From Desulfobacterales bacterium (GTDB lineage: Bacteria; Desulfobacterota; Desulfobacteria; Desulfobacterales; SpSt-501), in contig JAUQXK010000109.1 of NCBI GenBank assembly GCA_030834695.1, positions 1-45,672 of the forward strand: a stretch of DNA of 45,672 nucleotides. Reading direction: 5' to 3'. A model generated the notes under the pieces. It searched no databases and was not told where the DNA came from. It saw nothing but the letters and a program-made list of their open reading frames with translations. A program made the position numbers and the translations under genes. Of this stretch, positions 16,094 through 25,440 are shown one piece after another (the stretch's first letter is position 1; every line of letters begins with the position of its first letter).

Positions 16094-17427
16094 GAGTCCG
16101 AATTTCCGGATGTGTTTCCGTCCGCCGGGTCGATGGTACGGCGGAGGGCTTCCGGCACAAACAATCTCCCGCCGGCAGCCTCCCATTGCACCAGGTACTC
16201 CATACCGAATGGTTTTTGCAGTCCCATGAACTCCAATTGCCGGCCGTTCCAGCCGGCCACCTGTTTTCCGACTTCGATCGATAGCTCCCGAAGCCCGTTT
16301 AGAGAAATCCATGAGCCTTGCCAAGCAAAGAGGCGTGCTGCGACCTCGGCGTCGAGCTTGGACAAGCCGTTCAAACAGAGCCACTCGCCGGGCCATTCCG
16401 CGAGTTTCTGTGCAACGAGCGGAGACATCTCCGTCAAACGATTCAGAAACAGATGCTTCGTAGTGGACTCCGCCAAACAGCGCGCACCCTTGAGGCTTAG
16501 CTTCGACAGTTCTCCCGCGCGCATCACATTTCCGCTGCACACCTCCGCCACGATCTCCTGGTTGCGGTCGTCATTCGGTGACACCGCCATGAGTTTGGCT
16601 TGCTCAATCAGCCGCTTGCCGGTGGCCTCCACGGATGGTGCCGCAATCGACCTCGGATCAATTGAGAGCCGGCTCGGTGTCGGCTGAAATTTTTGCAGGG
16701 CCTGATCCATCTCGCTTAAACGCCTCTGCATATCGATGCCCTCAGCGAGCGTTGCCACCAGAACGTCAATCGATGCTCGGCGCTTCATATAGAGAAGCTC
16801 TTCACTGGCCGCATCCATCCATTGCATCGATCTTTCAAGTGTTTCGCTGTATATCTGGCGGCGCTGGATGTTTTGCAGCAGCAATTCGATCTCGCTGTTC
16901 TTCCGGGCAAGGGCCAACGAATCGATCCGTGATTGCTTCAGAAGTCGCCTGGTTTCATCTTCGAGTTCGAAGATGCCGTACTGGTAGTCCTGCTTTATTT
17001 TCGAAATCTCTTGTTTCTTGGACTGAAGCAGTTGACGCAATTCATCGACGTCTCTCAGCTTGGCTCCCCAACCGTTCGAATCTTCAAGCGATACCGAGTC
17101 CCGTAAAGCGTCCGAGGCGCCGGGCTCCCTTTCAGGATCGGTGGTCTGTTCGGCCGGAGAGGGGAGCCCCGCCGCCGTCGAAGCGAACTGTGAGGGACGA
17201 GCATAAAGCCAGACGCCCGCCGCAATCGAGCATCCCACGGCAAGGGCGGCCAGCGCCAGCGGCAGAATTCGGCGCTTGGCGGGGGGAGCGAGGGGCGGAG
17301 TGGTCGGTTCCGGGGGGGCTGCATCTCTTGAGGACTGCTCGGCCGACTCCGGCGATGCGGCCTCCTCGGCCGATAGCTCGATCGGCTCCAGGAGTTCAAT
17401 ATCGGTCTTGAAATCAGTTTCCATCAT
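16090..17427 (-). CDS. Membrane-anchored coiled-coil protein with C-terminal 24-residue leucine-rich-like repeats
   Basis: A protein of 445 residues. An acidic, Pro/Ala-rich N-terminus (residues 1-50) precedes one membrane helix (ILPLALAALAVGCSIAAGVW, about 54-73). A coiled-coil region (about 125-240) follows, then at least three clear 24-residue repeats from residue 324, of the form W-L-x-L-N-G-L-x-x-L-x-x-E-V-A-x-x-L-A-x-W-x-G, plus weaker flanking units. Repeats of this style occur, as I recall, in Planctomycetes-type hypothetical proteins and probably form an LRR-like solenoid for protein binding. The start has two adjacent ATGs (17427, 17424) with no strong ribosome site. It overlaps the downstream lipoprotein gene. 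Probably a periplasmic scaffold; function unknown. Confidence 0.8.
   Translation of the reverse strand: MMETDFKTDIELLEPIELSAEEAASPESAEQSSRDAAPPEPTTPPLAPPAKRRILPLALAALAVGCSIAAGVWLYARPSQFASTAAGLPSPAEQTTDPEREPGASDALRDSVSLEDSNGWGAKLRDVDELRQLLQSKKQEISKIKQDYQYGIFELEDETRRLLKQSRIDSLALARKNSEIELLLQNIQRRQIYSETLERSMQWMDAASEELLYMKRRASIDVLVATLAEGIDMQRRLSEMDQALQKFQPTPSRLSIDPRSIAAPSVEATGKRLIEQAKLMAVSPNDDRNQEIVAEVCSGNVMRAGELSKLSLKGARCLAESTTKHLFLNRLTEMSPLVAQKLAEWPGEWLCLNGLSKLDAEVAARLFAWQGSWISLNGLRELSIEVGKQVAGWNGRQLEFMGLQKPFGMEYLVQWEAAGGRLFVPEALRRTIDPADGNTSGNSDS
16170..16458 (-). repeat. Coding tandem repeat, four 24-residue LRR-like units
   Basis: Protein units begin at residues 324, 348, 372 and 396. Units 1-3 are KHLFLNRLTEMSPLVAQKLA, EWLCLNGLSKLDAEVAARLF and SWISLNGLRELSIEVGKQVA, each followed by four residues that include a Trp and end in Gly. 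The fourth begins RQLEFMGLQKPF and drifts. A weak unit (AGELSKLSLKGARCLAE) precedes the first. DNA identity between units is low by eye, so this is old, selected repetition rather than recent duplication. Confidence 0.75.
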
Positions 17428-17597
17428 GGGCTTTTTAGAATGCGATGCGCATGCGTGCTCACATGAAACTATCGGCCGGTTTCATAAGATCTTGAACGGG
17501 ATACGAATTGTCGTTTCGCTCAAGATGAAAGTCGTCAATGCGCGCCCTGTTCCATTTTTCCGAAAGAAGCGCTATTTTCAATCATCGAACACCATCC

Positions 17598-18812
17598 ATG
17601 AAAGCACGGCGCATGACCCATGCGGATTTTCTGATTATCGGCGGAGGGATCATCGGTCTCAGCCTGGGCCGCGAACTGGCTCGGCGTTTTCAGGGAGCCG
17701 CGATCATCCTTTTGGAAAAGGAAAACGAAGTCGCCGTTCACGCCAGCGGACGGAACAGCGGAGTTCTGCATGCCGGGTTCTATTATTCGGCTGATAGCCT
17801 TAAAGCCCGTTTAACGCGCACCGGCAACCGGGCACTGACCGAGTACTGCCTGGAAAACGGGCTGCGCATCAACCGTTGCGGCAAAGTGGTAGTGGCATCG
17901 ACGGAAACCGAAATTAAAGGCATTTACGAGTTAAAGGTTCGTGCGGAACGCAACGGGGTCGACTTGCAGCTCATCGACGAAAACGAGTTGAGCGACCTCG
18001 AGCCCAACGCCCGGTCCCTGCAAAGGGCGCTGTTTTCACCGACCACATCCACCGTTGATCCGAAGCAGATCTGCCGGCATATCGCCTCCGCATTCCCGCG
18101 CAATGTTCGGATCCTCTGCGGTCGGCGCTTTATCGGCAGAGAAAAAAGCCGGGTGGTAACCCAAAAAGAAACCATCCAATACCGCCACCTTTTTAACGCC
18201 GCCGGACTCTATGCCGACCGGGTCGCCCGGCATTTTGGGGCCGGCGCCGATTACACGATGATTCCATTCAAAGGCATCTATCTGCGCTATGACGATGACA
18301 GCCTGCTTCAACGCCATGTCTACCCGGTTCCCAACTTGCGCAATCCGTTTCTCGGGGTACACTTCACCAAAACCGTGGACGGCCATGTAAAAATCGGCCC
18401 GACCGCTATTCCGGCCTTTTGGCGTGAAAATTATTGTTGGGGCGAACGGTTCAATTTGAGCGAGATGGTTGAAATCGTTGCCCGCGAAGCCGAACTGCTG
18501 CTGCGCAACCGATTCAATTTCCGCGAGCTGGCGGTTCAAGAAATCAGCAAATATCGACGTGCAATTTTCATCCGGGAAGCTCGCAAACTGGTCAACTATC
18601 TTGACCCGGACCGCTTTGCCGGCCAAACCCTGCCGGGTATCCGCTCCCAGTTGCTGAACCTTAAGACGCATGAACTGGTTATGGATTTCGTGGTCGAACA
18701 GGCGGGGAACTCGACTCATGTGCTCAATGCGGTTTCTCCGGCTTTTACCTCCGCATTCAGTTTCGCGAGTCATATTGTCGATGAATCCCTGCCGCATATG
18801 CACGGGGTTTGA
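17598..18812 (+). CDS. lhgO: L-2-hydroxyglutarate oxidase/dehydrogenase, FAD-dependent
   Basis: A 404-residue protein from the ATG at 17598 (17613 is an equal alternative; 17538 is too far upstream for the family). FLIIGGGIIGLSLGREL is the FAD Rossmann motif, ASGRNSGVLHAGFYYSADSL is the LhgO signature, and NRCGKVVVASTETEI, LFSPTTSTVDPKQICRHI, FNAAGLYADRVAR and IPFKGIYLRYDD continue it. LhgO oxidises L-2-hydroxyglutarate to 2-oxoglutarate, feeding electrons to the membrane quinone pool; it removes a by-product of malate and lactate dehydrogenases. No strong ribosome site is seen at either ATG. It has no obvious functional neighbour here. Confidence 0.94.
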   Translation: MKARRMTHADFLIIGGGIIGLSLGRELARRFQGAAIILLEKENEVAVHASGRNSGVLHAGFYYSADSLKARLTRTGNRALTEYCLENGLRINRCGKVVVASTETEIKGIYELKVRAERNGVDLQLIDENELSDLEPNARSLQRALFSPTTSTVDPKQICRHIASAFPRNVRILCGRRFIGREKSRVVTQKETIQYRHLFNAAGLYADRVARHFGAGADYTMIPFKGIYLRYDDDSLLQRHVYPVPNLRNPFLGVHFTKTVDGHVKIGPTAIPAFWRENYCWGERFNLSEMVEIVAREAELLLRNRFNFRELAVQEISKYRRAIFIREARKLVNYLDPDRFAGQTLPGIRSQLLNLKTHELVMDFVVEQAGNSTHVLNAVSPAFTSAFSFASHIVDESLPHMHGV

Positions 18813-19042
18813 CCCTGGTTGCCCATCCGAATTTCTCTCTCCCTCATCCGCGGGTAAAGATTTTTACCAAATCATCCGATGATACCTTAAACGCACTCGC
18901 TGCAACGCAGAAACCAGCGCATTGAACAGCAACGGATACCCGGAGCGTCGCAACCGCAAAGGGCGGTTTTGCAGCAGCGCGTTTTGGATCTCTATAAACC
19001 AATATTCCATCATATCCAATTGTTACACAGGAGAACCTCGGG

Positions 19043-20920
19043 ATGCAGGCACACGCGTCACTCAAAGACATGCCCCGGAAGATAGGAAAGCTTCCCACCC
19101 TGCCCGGTGTGGCCATCCGGATCCTGCAGGCCATGCGCCACGAATCGCCCAACATCCGAGAAATTTCGGAAACCATCGCCTCTGATGCTCCCCTGAGTGC
19201 AAAGGTGTTGCAGGTCGTAAATTCTTCCTTTTACGGACTGTCGAACCAGATTACTTCCGTTCATCAGGCGATGATGTACCTGGGCTTGAATGCGGTTAAA
19301 AACCTGGCCCTCAGTTTTTCACTGATTCGGAATTTTTCGACAAAAAACAAAGGCGCCTTCGATCATGTCCAATTTTGGAAAGATTCGCTCATCGGAGCGG
19401 TTGCGGCCAAGCTGATCACCGAGAAAGCCAACAAACAGCATGGTGAGAACGCCTTTTTTCTTGGGTTGCTCCAGGATATCGGCATGCTGATCATGTCTCA
19501 GTCGATTCCCGAGGAGTATGACGAAGTCCTCACGAAGGTTAGATCGAACGGAACCGCCTTGCACGACATCGAAAGCTCTTTTTTAAAATTCAACCATATG
19601 GAAGTCGGAGAGTACGTGACTCACGGTTGGGGGCTTCCACCCGCATTTTCAGCGCCGATCGGGGCGCATCATGCGCCTGAACGCACCGGCCGGCTGTCCG
19701 GCGATATCGAACTTCAGACGAAAATCCTGCACCTGTCTTCACTGTACATCGACTTGTTCAACAGCACGAAGCACCCGGCCAGCTCGTCGTATGCGAAGAT
19801 CGAAGAGCTAATCAGCGCCTATGGGCTGGCATCGACGGTCGACCCGTTTGCTATCACAGAAGATATTTTGTCGAACATCAAAAGCATTTTTCCGATTTTT
19901 GAAATGCAAATCGACGAAAAACAATATATCGAAATAATTGAGGCGGCCAAAAACGAACTGTCCGATTTATCTGCCGAGCTGATCGATCAAACCCGTGCTC
20001 AAAGCCAGGATATGGAAAAAATCAAACTGCAGCTCGGACTCGACAGCATGACTCAGCTAAACAACCACAACCGTTTTTTGGAGAATCTGAACCATGAAAT
20101 GAGCCGTGCGAATCGTTATAAAACACCGCTTTCGATCATCATGGCCGATATCGACCATTTTAAATCCATCAACGATTTTTTTGGCCACCTCGCCGGTGAT
20201 CACGCATTGCGATGTGTTTCGGCTCAGCTCAAACAGATGCTTCGCGATTCGGATCAAATCGCTCGATACGGCGGCGAGGAGTTCGCTATTATCCTCCCGA
20301 TGACCGATCCGGAGGATGCCTTAAAGGCCGCTGAACGGCTGCGAAAAGGCATAGAGTCGATGAAGCTGCGGTACAATGACCGGACCCTCGCGGTAACCAT
20401 GAGCTTCGGCGTCGCGGCCATGGAGGGCGATCGGGTGGTCGATGTCGAAAGCCTCATCAGGAGAGCGGATGAAGCGCTATACGAAGCGAAGAATACCGGC
20501 AGAAATAAAAGCTGTTCCTACAGGAAGCAAAATCCGCAGCCAGCGACATCGCGGTCGGCAACGGTGATGGTGATCGACGATGAAGAGGTCGTCCTCGTAA
20601 CGGTAACTAAAATGCTAGAGCGCCTGGGTTATGCCGTGAGCGTGGCCCGTTCCGGCCAAGAGGCGTCCGATGCATTTCATAAGCCGGCGAGCAAGATCGA
20701 CCTGGTCATTATGGACATGGTGATGCCCGACATCGGGGCCGACCAGCTGCTTGGAATAATCCGACGGAATCGTCCCGGAACCAAGGTCATCTTGTCCAGC
20801 GGATATAGCTCGGCGCACATCGAAAGCGGAAACCTACTCAAGAACACCGACGGTTTTCTCCAAAAACCCTATCAGTTGGCCGAGCTATCGAATATCGTCC
20901 GAGCGGCCATCGCAAATTAG
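19043..20920 (+). CDS. HDOD-GGDEF-response-regulator signalling protein (putative diguanylate cyclase)
   Basis: A 625-residue protein with AGGAG eight bases before its ATG. Residues about 10-210 form an HDOD domain (KLPTLPGVAIRILQAMRHES, VLQVVNSSFYGLSNQI). A linker helix leads into a GGDEF domain (about 335-490) with the active-site GGEEF at 410-414 and RDSD five residues before it, the inhibitory I-site, so it should make cyclic di-GMP with product feedback. A C-terminal receiver domain (about 505-622) has acidic residues Asp512/Asp513, phospho-acceptor Asp558 in VIMDMVMPD, and KPYQL at the end. No kinase is nearby. It sits directly upstream of the pilus locus and may set c-di-GMP for it. 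Confidence 0.93.
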   Translation: MQAHASLKDMPRKIGKLPTLPGVAIRILQAMRHESPNIREISETIASDAPLSAKVLQVVNSSFYGLSNQITSVHQAMMYLGLNAVKNLALSFSLIRNFSTKNKGAFDHVQFWKDSLIGAVAAKLITEKANKQHGENAFFLGLLQDIGMLIMSQSIPEEYDEVLTKVRSNGTALHDIESSFLKFNHMEVGEYVTHGWGLPPAFSAPIGAHHAPERTGRLSGDIELQTKILHLSSLYIDLFNSTKHPASSSYAKIEELISAYGLASTVDPFAITEDILSNIKSIFPIFEMQIDEKQYIEIIEAAKNELSDLSAELIDQTRAQSQDMEKIKLQLGLDSMTQLNNHNRFLENLNHEMSRANRYKTPLSIIMADIDHFKSINDFFGHLAGDHALRCVSAQLKQMLRDSDQIARYGGEEFAIILPMTDPEDALKAAERLRKGIESMKLRYNDRTLAVTMSFGVAAMEGDRVVDVESLIRRADEALYEAKNTGRNKSCSYRKQNPQPATSRSATVMVIDDEEVVLVTVTKMLERLGYAVSVARSGQEASDAFHKPASKIDLVIMDMVMPDIGADQLLGIIRRNRPGTKVILSSGYSSAHIESGNLLKNTDGFLQKPYQLAELSNIVRAAIAN

Positions 20921-21320
20921 AACACGATTCTTGATGATGGTCGGACCGATCCAAAGGTCGCCCGGAGAGCAATCCCTGCAGGCTTTTTTTCCCGATCGGC
21001 CAGCCGGCTTCAATCCAGCCCGCCTGCTACCCGCAACACGAGGCTTGCGCCAGGATCAGTTTTTTGACGCTCCATGCCAGTGTCTCGCAAACGCCTCATC
21101 GGCAACCAGCTGAACGAGTGAGGCGATCAGGGTCCCGTTTCAAAAAATAATCTGTTTAATTACATTCGGTTAACTTCTTCGGAGATGAACCGCAAGCAGG
21201 TTTCTGGCTATCGGAATCCACCTGTTTTTAGCCGTCGGCAGCATATGGCGTATTTTTTGCTTGGCCAAGCTGCAGCGCAATATCAACGTGTTCAGACGGC
21301 CTCGCCAAAAGCGACTCGGA
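20921..21320 (+). other. Intergenic region before the pilus assembly locus
   Basis: About 400 bases between the GGDEF gene and the ATG chosen for the PilM-like gene (about 340 if its TTG at 21261 is used). The second half is AT-rich (21136-21175), with TTTAAT at 21155-21160 as a possible -10 element but no good -35 at the right distance. No convincing terminator hairpin, RNA gene or additional coding frame is visible. Confidence 0.5.
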
Positions 21321-22697
21321 ATGTTGAACCATAAAAAAAATCGCCTGATTGCCGCCACCGACAAGAAAATATACTTTTCGGATAGCTGCGACTTAAGTCA
21401 GGGGTCCGGATCAACCGAACTGCCCATCGCGCAGTTCCTGTCGCATGAATACGATAGCCGGCTTTTATCAACCTTCCAACAATCCCGTTCCAAAATAATT
21501 CTAATCGTTCCGGACCACTGGCTAAAGCATGAGTTTTTTCCGTTTAAATCCCAACGAGATTCTTTAATAAAGCCGTTTATTGAGCGAAAGCTTAAAACAG
21601 CCTATCCCAACCTTCCGTTTGCTTCCCATTTTTTTAGCTACCTCTTTCGCCAAAGAGCCATGGCGGCCTCCGGTGTCAGGGTTTTTCATCTTTACGAACA
21701 ATGCGGCTATGACCTTTACGCAGCCTTGTGCCAAACGAATCTGCCACCCCGTTGGATCACCACCGCGGCGCTGCTGTGGGAAGAGCGTTGCAAGCTACGG
21801 ATCCCTGATTTCTCGACCCAAGCAACCCTGTTGATTCATCTTCACCCGCATGAAGCTTTTCTCTATTTTTACTGTCAAGGCGACTTTCTTTTCTCGAGAG
21901 CAGTGGCTCTTCTGGATTCCGCCGAGCGATGGGACGCTCTGCTCTTCGAAGTCAATCAGTCGATTTACCTCTTTTCGCAGAAGGCCAAATCCGATCTGAA
22001 CAAAATCTATCTGATCGGAGATGAAGAAGGCTTCCAGCAGCGATTGGCGGATCTCTTGGGTCGATCCGTTCAGACGATCGCCGGGGCCCCGGTGACGAGC
22101 GCGCTGCCCCGCGACCTGGCGCATCTCGAAGGGCTGTTGGAACCGGGGGGCGTTTCGGCTCCCGGCGATGCTTACAGCGTCACGCACAGCAAACTTCGGC
22201 AGGAGGTGAAGTGGCGGCCGGTTCAATGGGCGGGCATGCTGGTTGCCGCTTTGCTGCTTCTTTTTTTCATGGGGGAGCACCAATGGCTGGAGGGGCGGTT
22301 GCAGGATGAAATCATCGCGCGCAGTCAAATGCGCCGGCAACAACCCACGGCGCTCGCGGACTACAATGCAGCCCTGCTCGAGCTTACCGAAGATGCCCAG
22401 CGCCTTTCCGCCGCCCATACGATCTTAAAAATTGTTTCTTCTCTACCGGAAGATGTCCTGATCAACGAACTGAAAATTGATTCGGATGCGCGACGACTGG
22501 ATCTGGCCGCAACGCTATTTGCGGATACGGTCGATCGGTTTCGGCACCGGTTGAAAGTCTTGATCGAAAACATGAACCGGCGCCTCAAGTTGGATCCGCC
22601 GATCACGATGGAAGACATGGTTTTCAATCTGGAGGAGCTGAAAAGCCATAGCGCCAAAACGCACTACAAAATTGCTTGGAAGATCAACCTGCCATGA
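21321..22697 (+). CDS. PilM/PilN-type (MshI/GspL-like) pilus assembly protein
   Basis: About 458 residues from the ATG at 21321; a TTG at 21261 is possible, but MLNHKKNRLIAATDKKIYFS is the more natural opening. The N-terminal ~290 residues look like a divergent actin-like PilM/GspL cytoplasmic domain, with no clear nucleotide motif. A membrane helix (AGMLVAALLLLFFMG, about 304-318) is followed by a periplasmic coiled coil and an alpha/beta domain (VSSLPEDVLINELKIDSDAR), the PilN/GspL arrangement. So this gene appears to fuse PilM and PilN roles, as MshI does. The next gene overlaps by four bases. It should form the inner-membrane alignment platform with the PilO- and PilP-like proteins. Confidence 0.72.
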   Translation: MLNHKKNRLIAATDKKIYFSDSCDLSQGSGSTELPIAQFLSHEYDSRLLSTFQQSRSKIILIVPDHWLKHEFFPFKSQRDSLIKPFIERKLKTAYPNLPFASHFFSYLFRQRAMAASGVRVFHLYEQCGYDLYAALCQTNLPPRWITTAALLWEERCKLRIPDFSTQATLLIHLHPHEAFLYFYCQGDFLFSRAVALLDSAERWDALLFEVNQSIYLFSQKAKSDLNKIYLIGDEEGFQQRLADLLGRSVQTIAGAPVTSALPRDLAHLEGLLEPGGVSAPGDAYSVTHSKLRQEVKWRPVQWAGMLVAALLLLFFMGEHQWLEGRLQDEIIARSQMRRQQPTALADYNAALLELTEDAQRLSAAHTILKIVSSLPEDVLINELKIDSDARRLDLAATLFADTVDRFRHRLKVLIENMNRRLKLDPPITMEDMVFNLEELKSHSAKTHYKIAWKINLP

Positions 22698-23248
22698 CCG
22701 CGTTGCTCAAAAACCGTTGGTTGTGGGTGGGCGCCGTCTGGGCGGGAGCGCTGCTGACGGCGTTTTGGAATCATCAATCGATTAACACCATTTTATCCAT
22801 TCAAGCTCAAAACCAGGCGCTGCGCCGGGAGTTGATGTTTCAGCAGCAAAACGCTCGCAAGCTGGACCACGTCCAAAAGGAGCATGAAAAGCTTTTTTTT
22901 CAAGCCGAATCGATTCAGTTGGGAATGCTGGCCGTAAAAAGCAATCTGAGCGAACTGGCATCCGAGCTTGAACTCCACATGAGCCAGATAACGCTGCCAC
23001 CACCCCAGAAAGGTGCAGAAACGGTCTTGCTGAATCTATCCTTCTCCGGCCCTCTTGAACGGATCCTCCGTTTTTTATCGATTCTCAATGCGCATCGTTA
23101 TCTGCACCACAAGCAGGTCGGCATCCGGATCGACCCCAAAAACGGTGATGGCAACTGCGAGGTGTCCATGGTGCTGCGGTGCCGAATCCAGCAGTCCACT
23201 CCCAACGATTCAAAGCCGAACGAGCCGGTCGCTCGCTCCGCTCTTTAG
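22694..23248 (+). CDS. PilO/MshJ-like pilus assembly protein
   Basis: A 184-residue protein starting at the ATG at 22694, which overlaps the previous stop as ATGA. A short cytoplasmic N-terminus (MTALLKNR) precedes one membrane helix (WLWVGAVWAGALLTAFW), then a coiled coil (QNQALRRELMFQQQNARKLD) and a beta/alpha domain with FSGPLERILRFLSILNAHRY and VSMVLRCRIQ. This is the size and topology of PilO, GspM and MshJ. It is expected to pair with the upstream PilN-like helix in the inner membrane. Assigned by topology and neighbourhood rather than by a diagnostic motif. Confidence 0.7.
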   Translation: MTALLKNRWLWVGAVWAGALLTAFWNHQSINTILSIQAQNQALRRELMFQQQNARKLDHVQKEHEKLFFQAESIQLGMLAVKSNLSELASELELHMSQITLPPPQKGAETVLLNLSFSGPLERILRFLSILNAHRYLHHKQVGIRIDPKNGDGNCEVSMVLRCRIQQSTPNDSKPNEPVARSAL

Positions 23249-23261
23249 CGGCGGGTTCCGC

Positions 23262-23792
23262 ATGAAGATCATTGCGAATAACCGACGGATGTACATCGGA
23301 GGATGGCTGGTGGCGGCCGTTGTCCTGCTGGGAGCCAATCTGTTCGAGCTCAGCCAGCTGGAGTTTCAGCCCCTGGCCGAAAGCCCGGCGATCGTAAATC
23401 AGCTGCGGCTCCGCCTTTTTCAGTTCGACGGACTCATGACGGCGCTCCGGGCAGAATCGGATATCTCTCTGGAACCGTCGATCGTCCAGACCCGGCTTCA
23501 GCAAAAACCTTCTCTTCCCTCCCCCGCCCCGGCCGCCGGCGCGGATGAACCGGCCACGCTGCCGCGACCATTGCAGCTTCCTCATCTCACGGGCATCCTG
23601 CAGGTGGTCCATGCCACGGGTGCGCATCGTTACTGTGCCGTATTGGATGGGAATGTGTATTCCGAAAAAGACTCCATCGCCGAGCTGCGCATCGAGGAGA
23701 TATCCGCGAACGGGGTGATGGTGGGCCGACGGGATCAGCGCTGGTTTATTCCGGCACCGGAGGTTTACTATTCAATTGGTCAAAAGCCATAA
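23262..23792 (+). CDS. PilP/GspC/MshK-like periplasmic linker protein
   Basis: A 176-residue protein from the ATG at 23262, 13 bases after the PilO-like stop; the frame continues upstream as shadow. One N-terminal membrane helix (MYIGGWLVAAVVLLGANLFE) is followed by a variable Pro/Ala-rich stretch. A small beta domain, LPHLTGILQVVHATGAHRYC then LDGNVYSEKDSIAELRIEEI and VMVGRRDQRWFI, is the homology region that in PilP and GspC contacts the secretin N0 domain. The secretin gene follows after 21 bases, which supports the assignment. No lipobox is seen, unlike typical PilP. Confidence 0.72.
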   Translation: MKIIANNRRMYIGGWLVAAVVLLGANLFELSQLEFQPLAESPAIVNQLRLRLFQFDGLMTALRAESDISLEPSIVQTRLQQKPSLPSPAPAAGADEPATLPRPLQLPHLTGILQVVHATGAHRYCAVLDGNVYSEKDSIAELRIEEISANGVMVGRRDQRWFIPAPEVYYSIGQKP

Positions 23793-23813
23793 CCAAACCC
23801 AGAGACCCTAATT

Positions 23814-25325
23814 ATGCTAAACGCAATGATCATCGCCGCCCGGATTCATCGTCTCTTGCTGTTATACGGATTAGCCCTGATCCTGGGCGCGTGCACACTT
23901 GCATCTCCCCGCCCCGTCGCGCATGAAGACCTCAAAGCCCAGCATCCCGCACGCGACCTGGAGCGGGAAAAACGCCTCATAGTACCCAAGCCGTCTCCGG
24001 TTTCGGAGAAAACGCCGCCGGTCGTTAAACCGCTTGAACCGACCTCCCGGATTTACTCCATTACATTTCAAAAGGCGTCGCTTGGCGAGGCCCTGGCGGC
24101 ACTTACGAAGGATTCCGATTACAATCTGATCATCGATGCCGACGTCGATTTGACCCGCAGCATCACCGTGCGCCTCAACAAGGTGACGTTAAACCAGGCC
24201 CTGGATATGATTGTCGTGAACGGAGCCGGCTATGCATGGGGCATCAACGAAGGCGCTCTGCATATTCGGCGCTTCGCAGAAAAGATCTATCATCTGGATC
24301 ACTTGGATCTCACGGGCGAAACCAATATTGAAGTGGGTGGCGATTTACTGGCATCCGGAGTGAACAGCACCAGCGTTGCCGGCAAGTACCAGGTAAAAGC
24401 CAGAAAACCGGAACAGAGCTCGGACCTGTGGGCGGCGTTGGCCGAGGCGCTCGAAGGACTCAAATCACCGGATGCGATTTTGCGCATTAATCGCAATTCC
24501 GGCGTGATTTACATGGCGGACACCCCAAGTCGGATTGCCGCGATGGTCCGATTCTTGGACTCTCTCAGCGAATCGTTGCATCGTCAGGTCTTTATCGAGG
24601 CCAAAATCATGGAAGTCATTCTTAAAGACGACCAGAAAACCGGTATCGACTGGACCAAACTCAATGTGGATTTCACATCCGGCTCGGCGCTTTTGCCTGA
24701 TATTTTCACGCTTGAATTCAACGGCGATGGGCAAATCGCGAAAAGCAACACGTCTCGCTTTTCTGGGGTGCTGGACTTTTTGCGTACGCAAGGGGATGTG
24801 GCCGTTCTGGCCAATCCGCACATCTCGGTCATCAATCGCCAGTCTGCAGTGCTGACGGTCGGATCACAGTTTCCCTACACCGATATCGATGGGGTGGACC
24901 GCGATTTGGAGACCGGGGTCGTCACTATCGGCACGTCGATCAAAAGAGCCCTGCTGGGCCTGCAATTGGGGATCACGCCCCTGATTTCAAGCGACGGCCT
25001 GGTGACATTGAACATCGTGCCCACGCTGACCCGTATCCAACGTGAAGTCGCTTTGGAAATCCCGACGTCGGGAACCGGCGCTCCTCAGACGATTTCCAAC
25101 CCGGTCATTGATCTGCAGGAGCTGGCGACGACGGTCCGGGTGCGGGGCGGGCAATCGGTGGTGCTTGCCGGTTTGATCAGCAAAATCCGCAAGATCAACC
25201 ATGAGGGCTTGCCGCTGCTGGCGGATTTTCCGTTCCTTGGCAAGCTGTTCAAGCACATTGAAACATCCGAAGAAAATGTAGAGCTGGTGATCTTGATAAC
25301 GCCGTATATCAAAGAAACCATCTGA
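23814..25325 (+). CDS. mshL: Outer-membrane secretin, MshL/PilQ-like lipoprotein
   Basis: A protein of 503 residues (ATG at 23814; a second ATG at 23826). The signal peptide ends LILGAC, a lipobox. An STN-type N0 domain lies near residues 80-150 (ITFQKASLGEALAALTKDSD, LNQALDMIVVNGAGYAW). A secretin N1 domain and the C-terminal secretin ring (about 255-500) follow, with QVFIEAKIMEVILKD, AVLANPHISVINRQSAVLTV, GLQLGITPLISSDGLVTLNI, VVLAGLISKIRK and PLLADFPFLGKLFKH. The layout is that of MSHA-type MshL. It forms the outer-membrane gate through which the pilus emerges. Confidence 0.92.
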   Translation: MLNAMIIAARIHRLLLLYGLALILGACTLASPRPVAHEDLKAQHPARDLEREKRLIVPKPSPVSEKTPPVVKPLEPTSRIYSITFQKASLGEALAALTKDSDYNLIIDADVDLTRSITVRLNKVTLNQALDMIVVNGAGYAWGINEGALHIRRFAEKIYHLDHLDLTGETNIEVGGDLLASGVNSTSVAGKYQVKARKPEQSSDLWAALAEALEGLKSPDAILRINRNSGVIYMADTPSRIAAMVRFLDSLSESLHRQVFIEAKIMEVILKDDQKTGIDWTKLNVDFTSGSALLPDIFTLEFNGDGQIAKSNTSRFSGVLDFLRTQGDVAVLANPHISVINRQSAVLTVGSQFPYTDIDGVDRDLETGVVTIGTSIKRALLGLQLGITPLISSDGLVTLNIVPTLTRIQREVALEIPTSGTGAPQTISNPVIDLQELATTVRVRGGQSVVLAGLISKIRKINHEGLPLLADFPFLGKLFKHIETSEENVELVILITPYIKETI

Positions 25326-25440
25326 GCGTGTAGCGACCCTTCGCAGCACCATCAAGTTTTTAGGTAAAGTTTTTCAGAAGGTCGGCCGATAATTGCACTG
25401 TAAAGAGACGAACCATGCAGCTTGTGAAAGGAATATGATT

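Noticed and set aside
18952-18968. AACCGC-AAAGG-GCGGTT hairpin followed by TT as a terminator for lhgO
   Set aside because: Only a six-base stem and a run of four T partly inside the stem; 140 bases after the stop. Too weak to call.
20931-21113. Short plus-strand open frame in the gap before the pilus locus
   Set aside because: No ribosome site, no family resemblance and composition like non-coding sequence.
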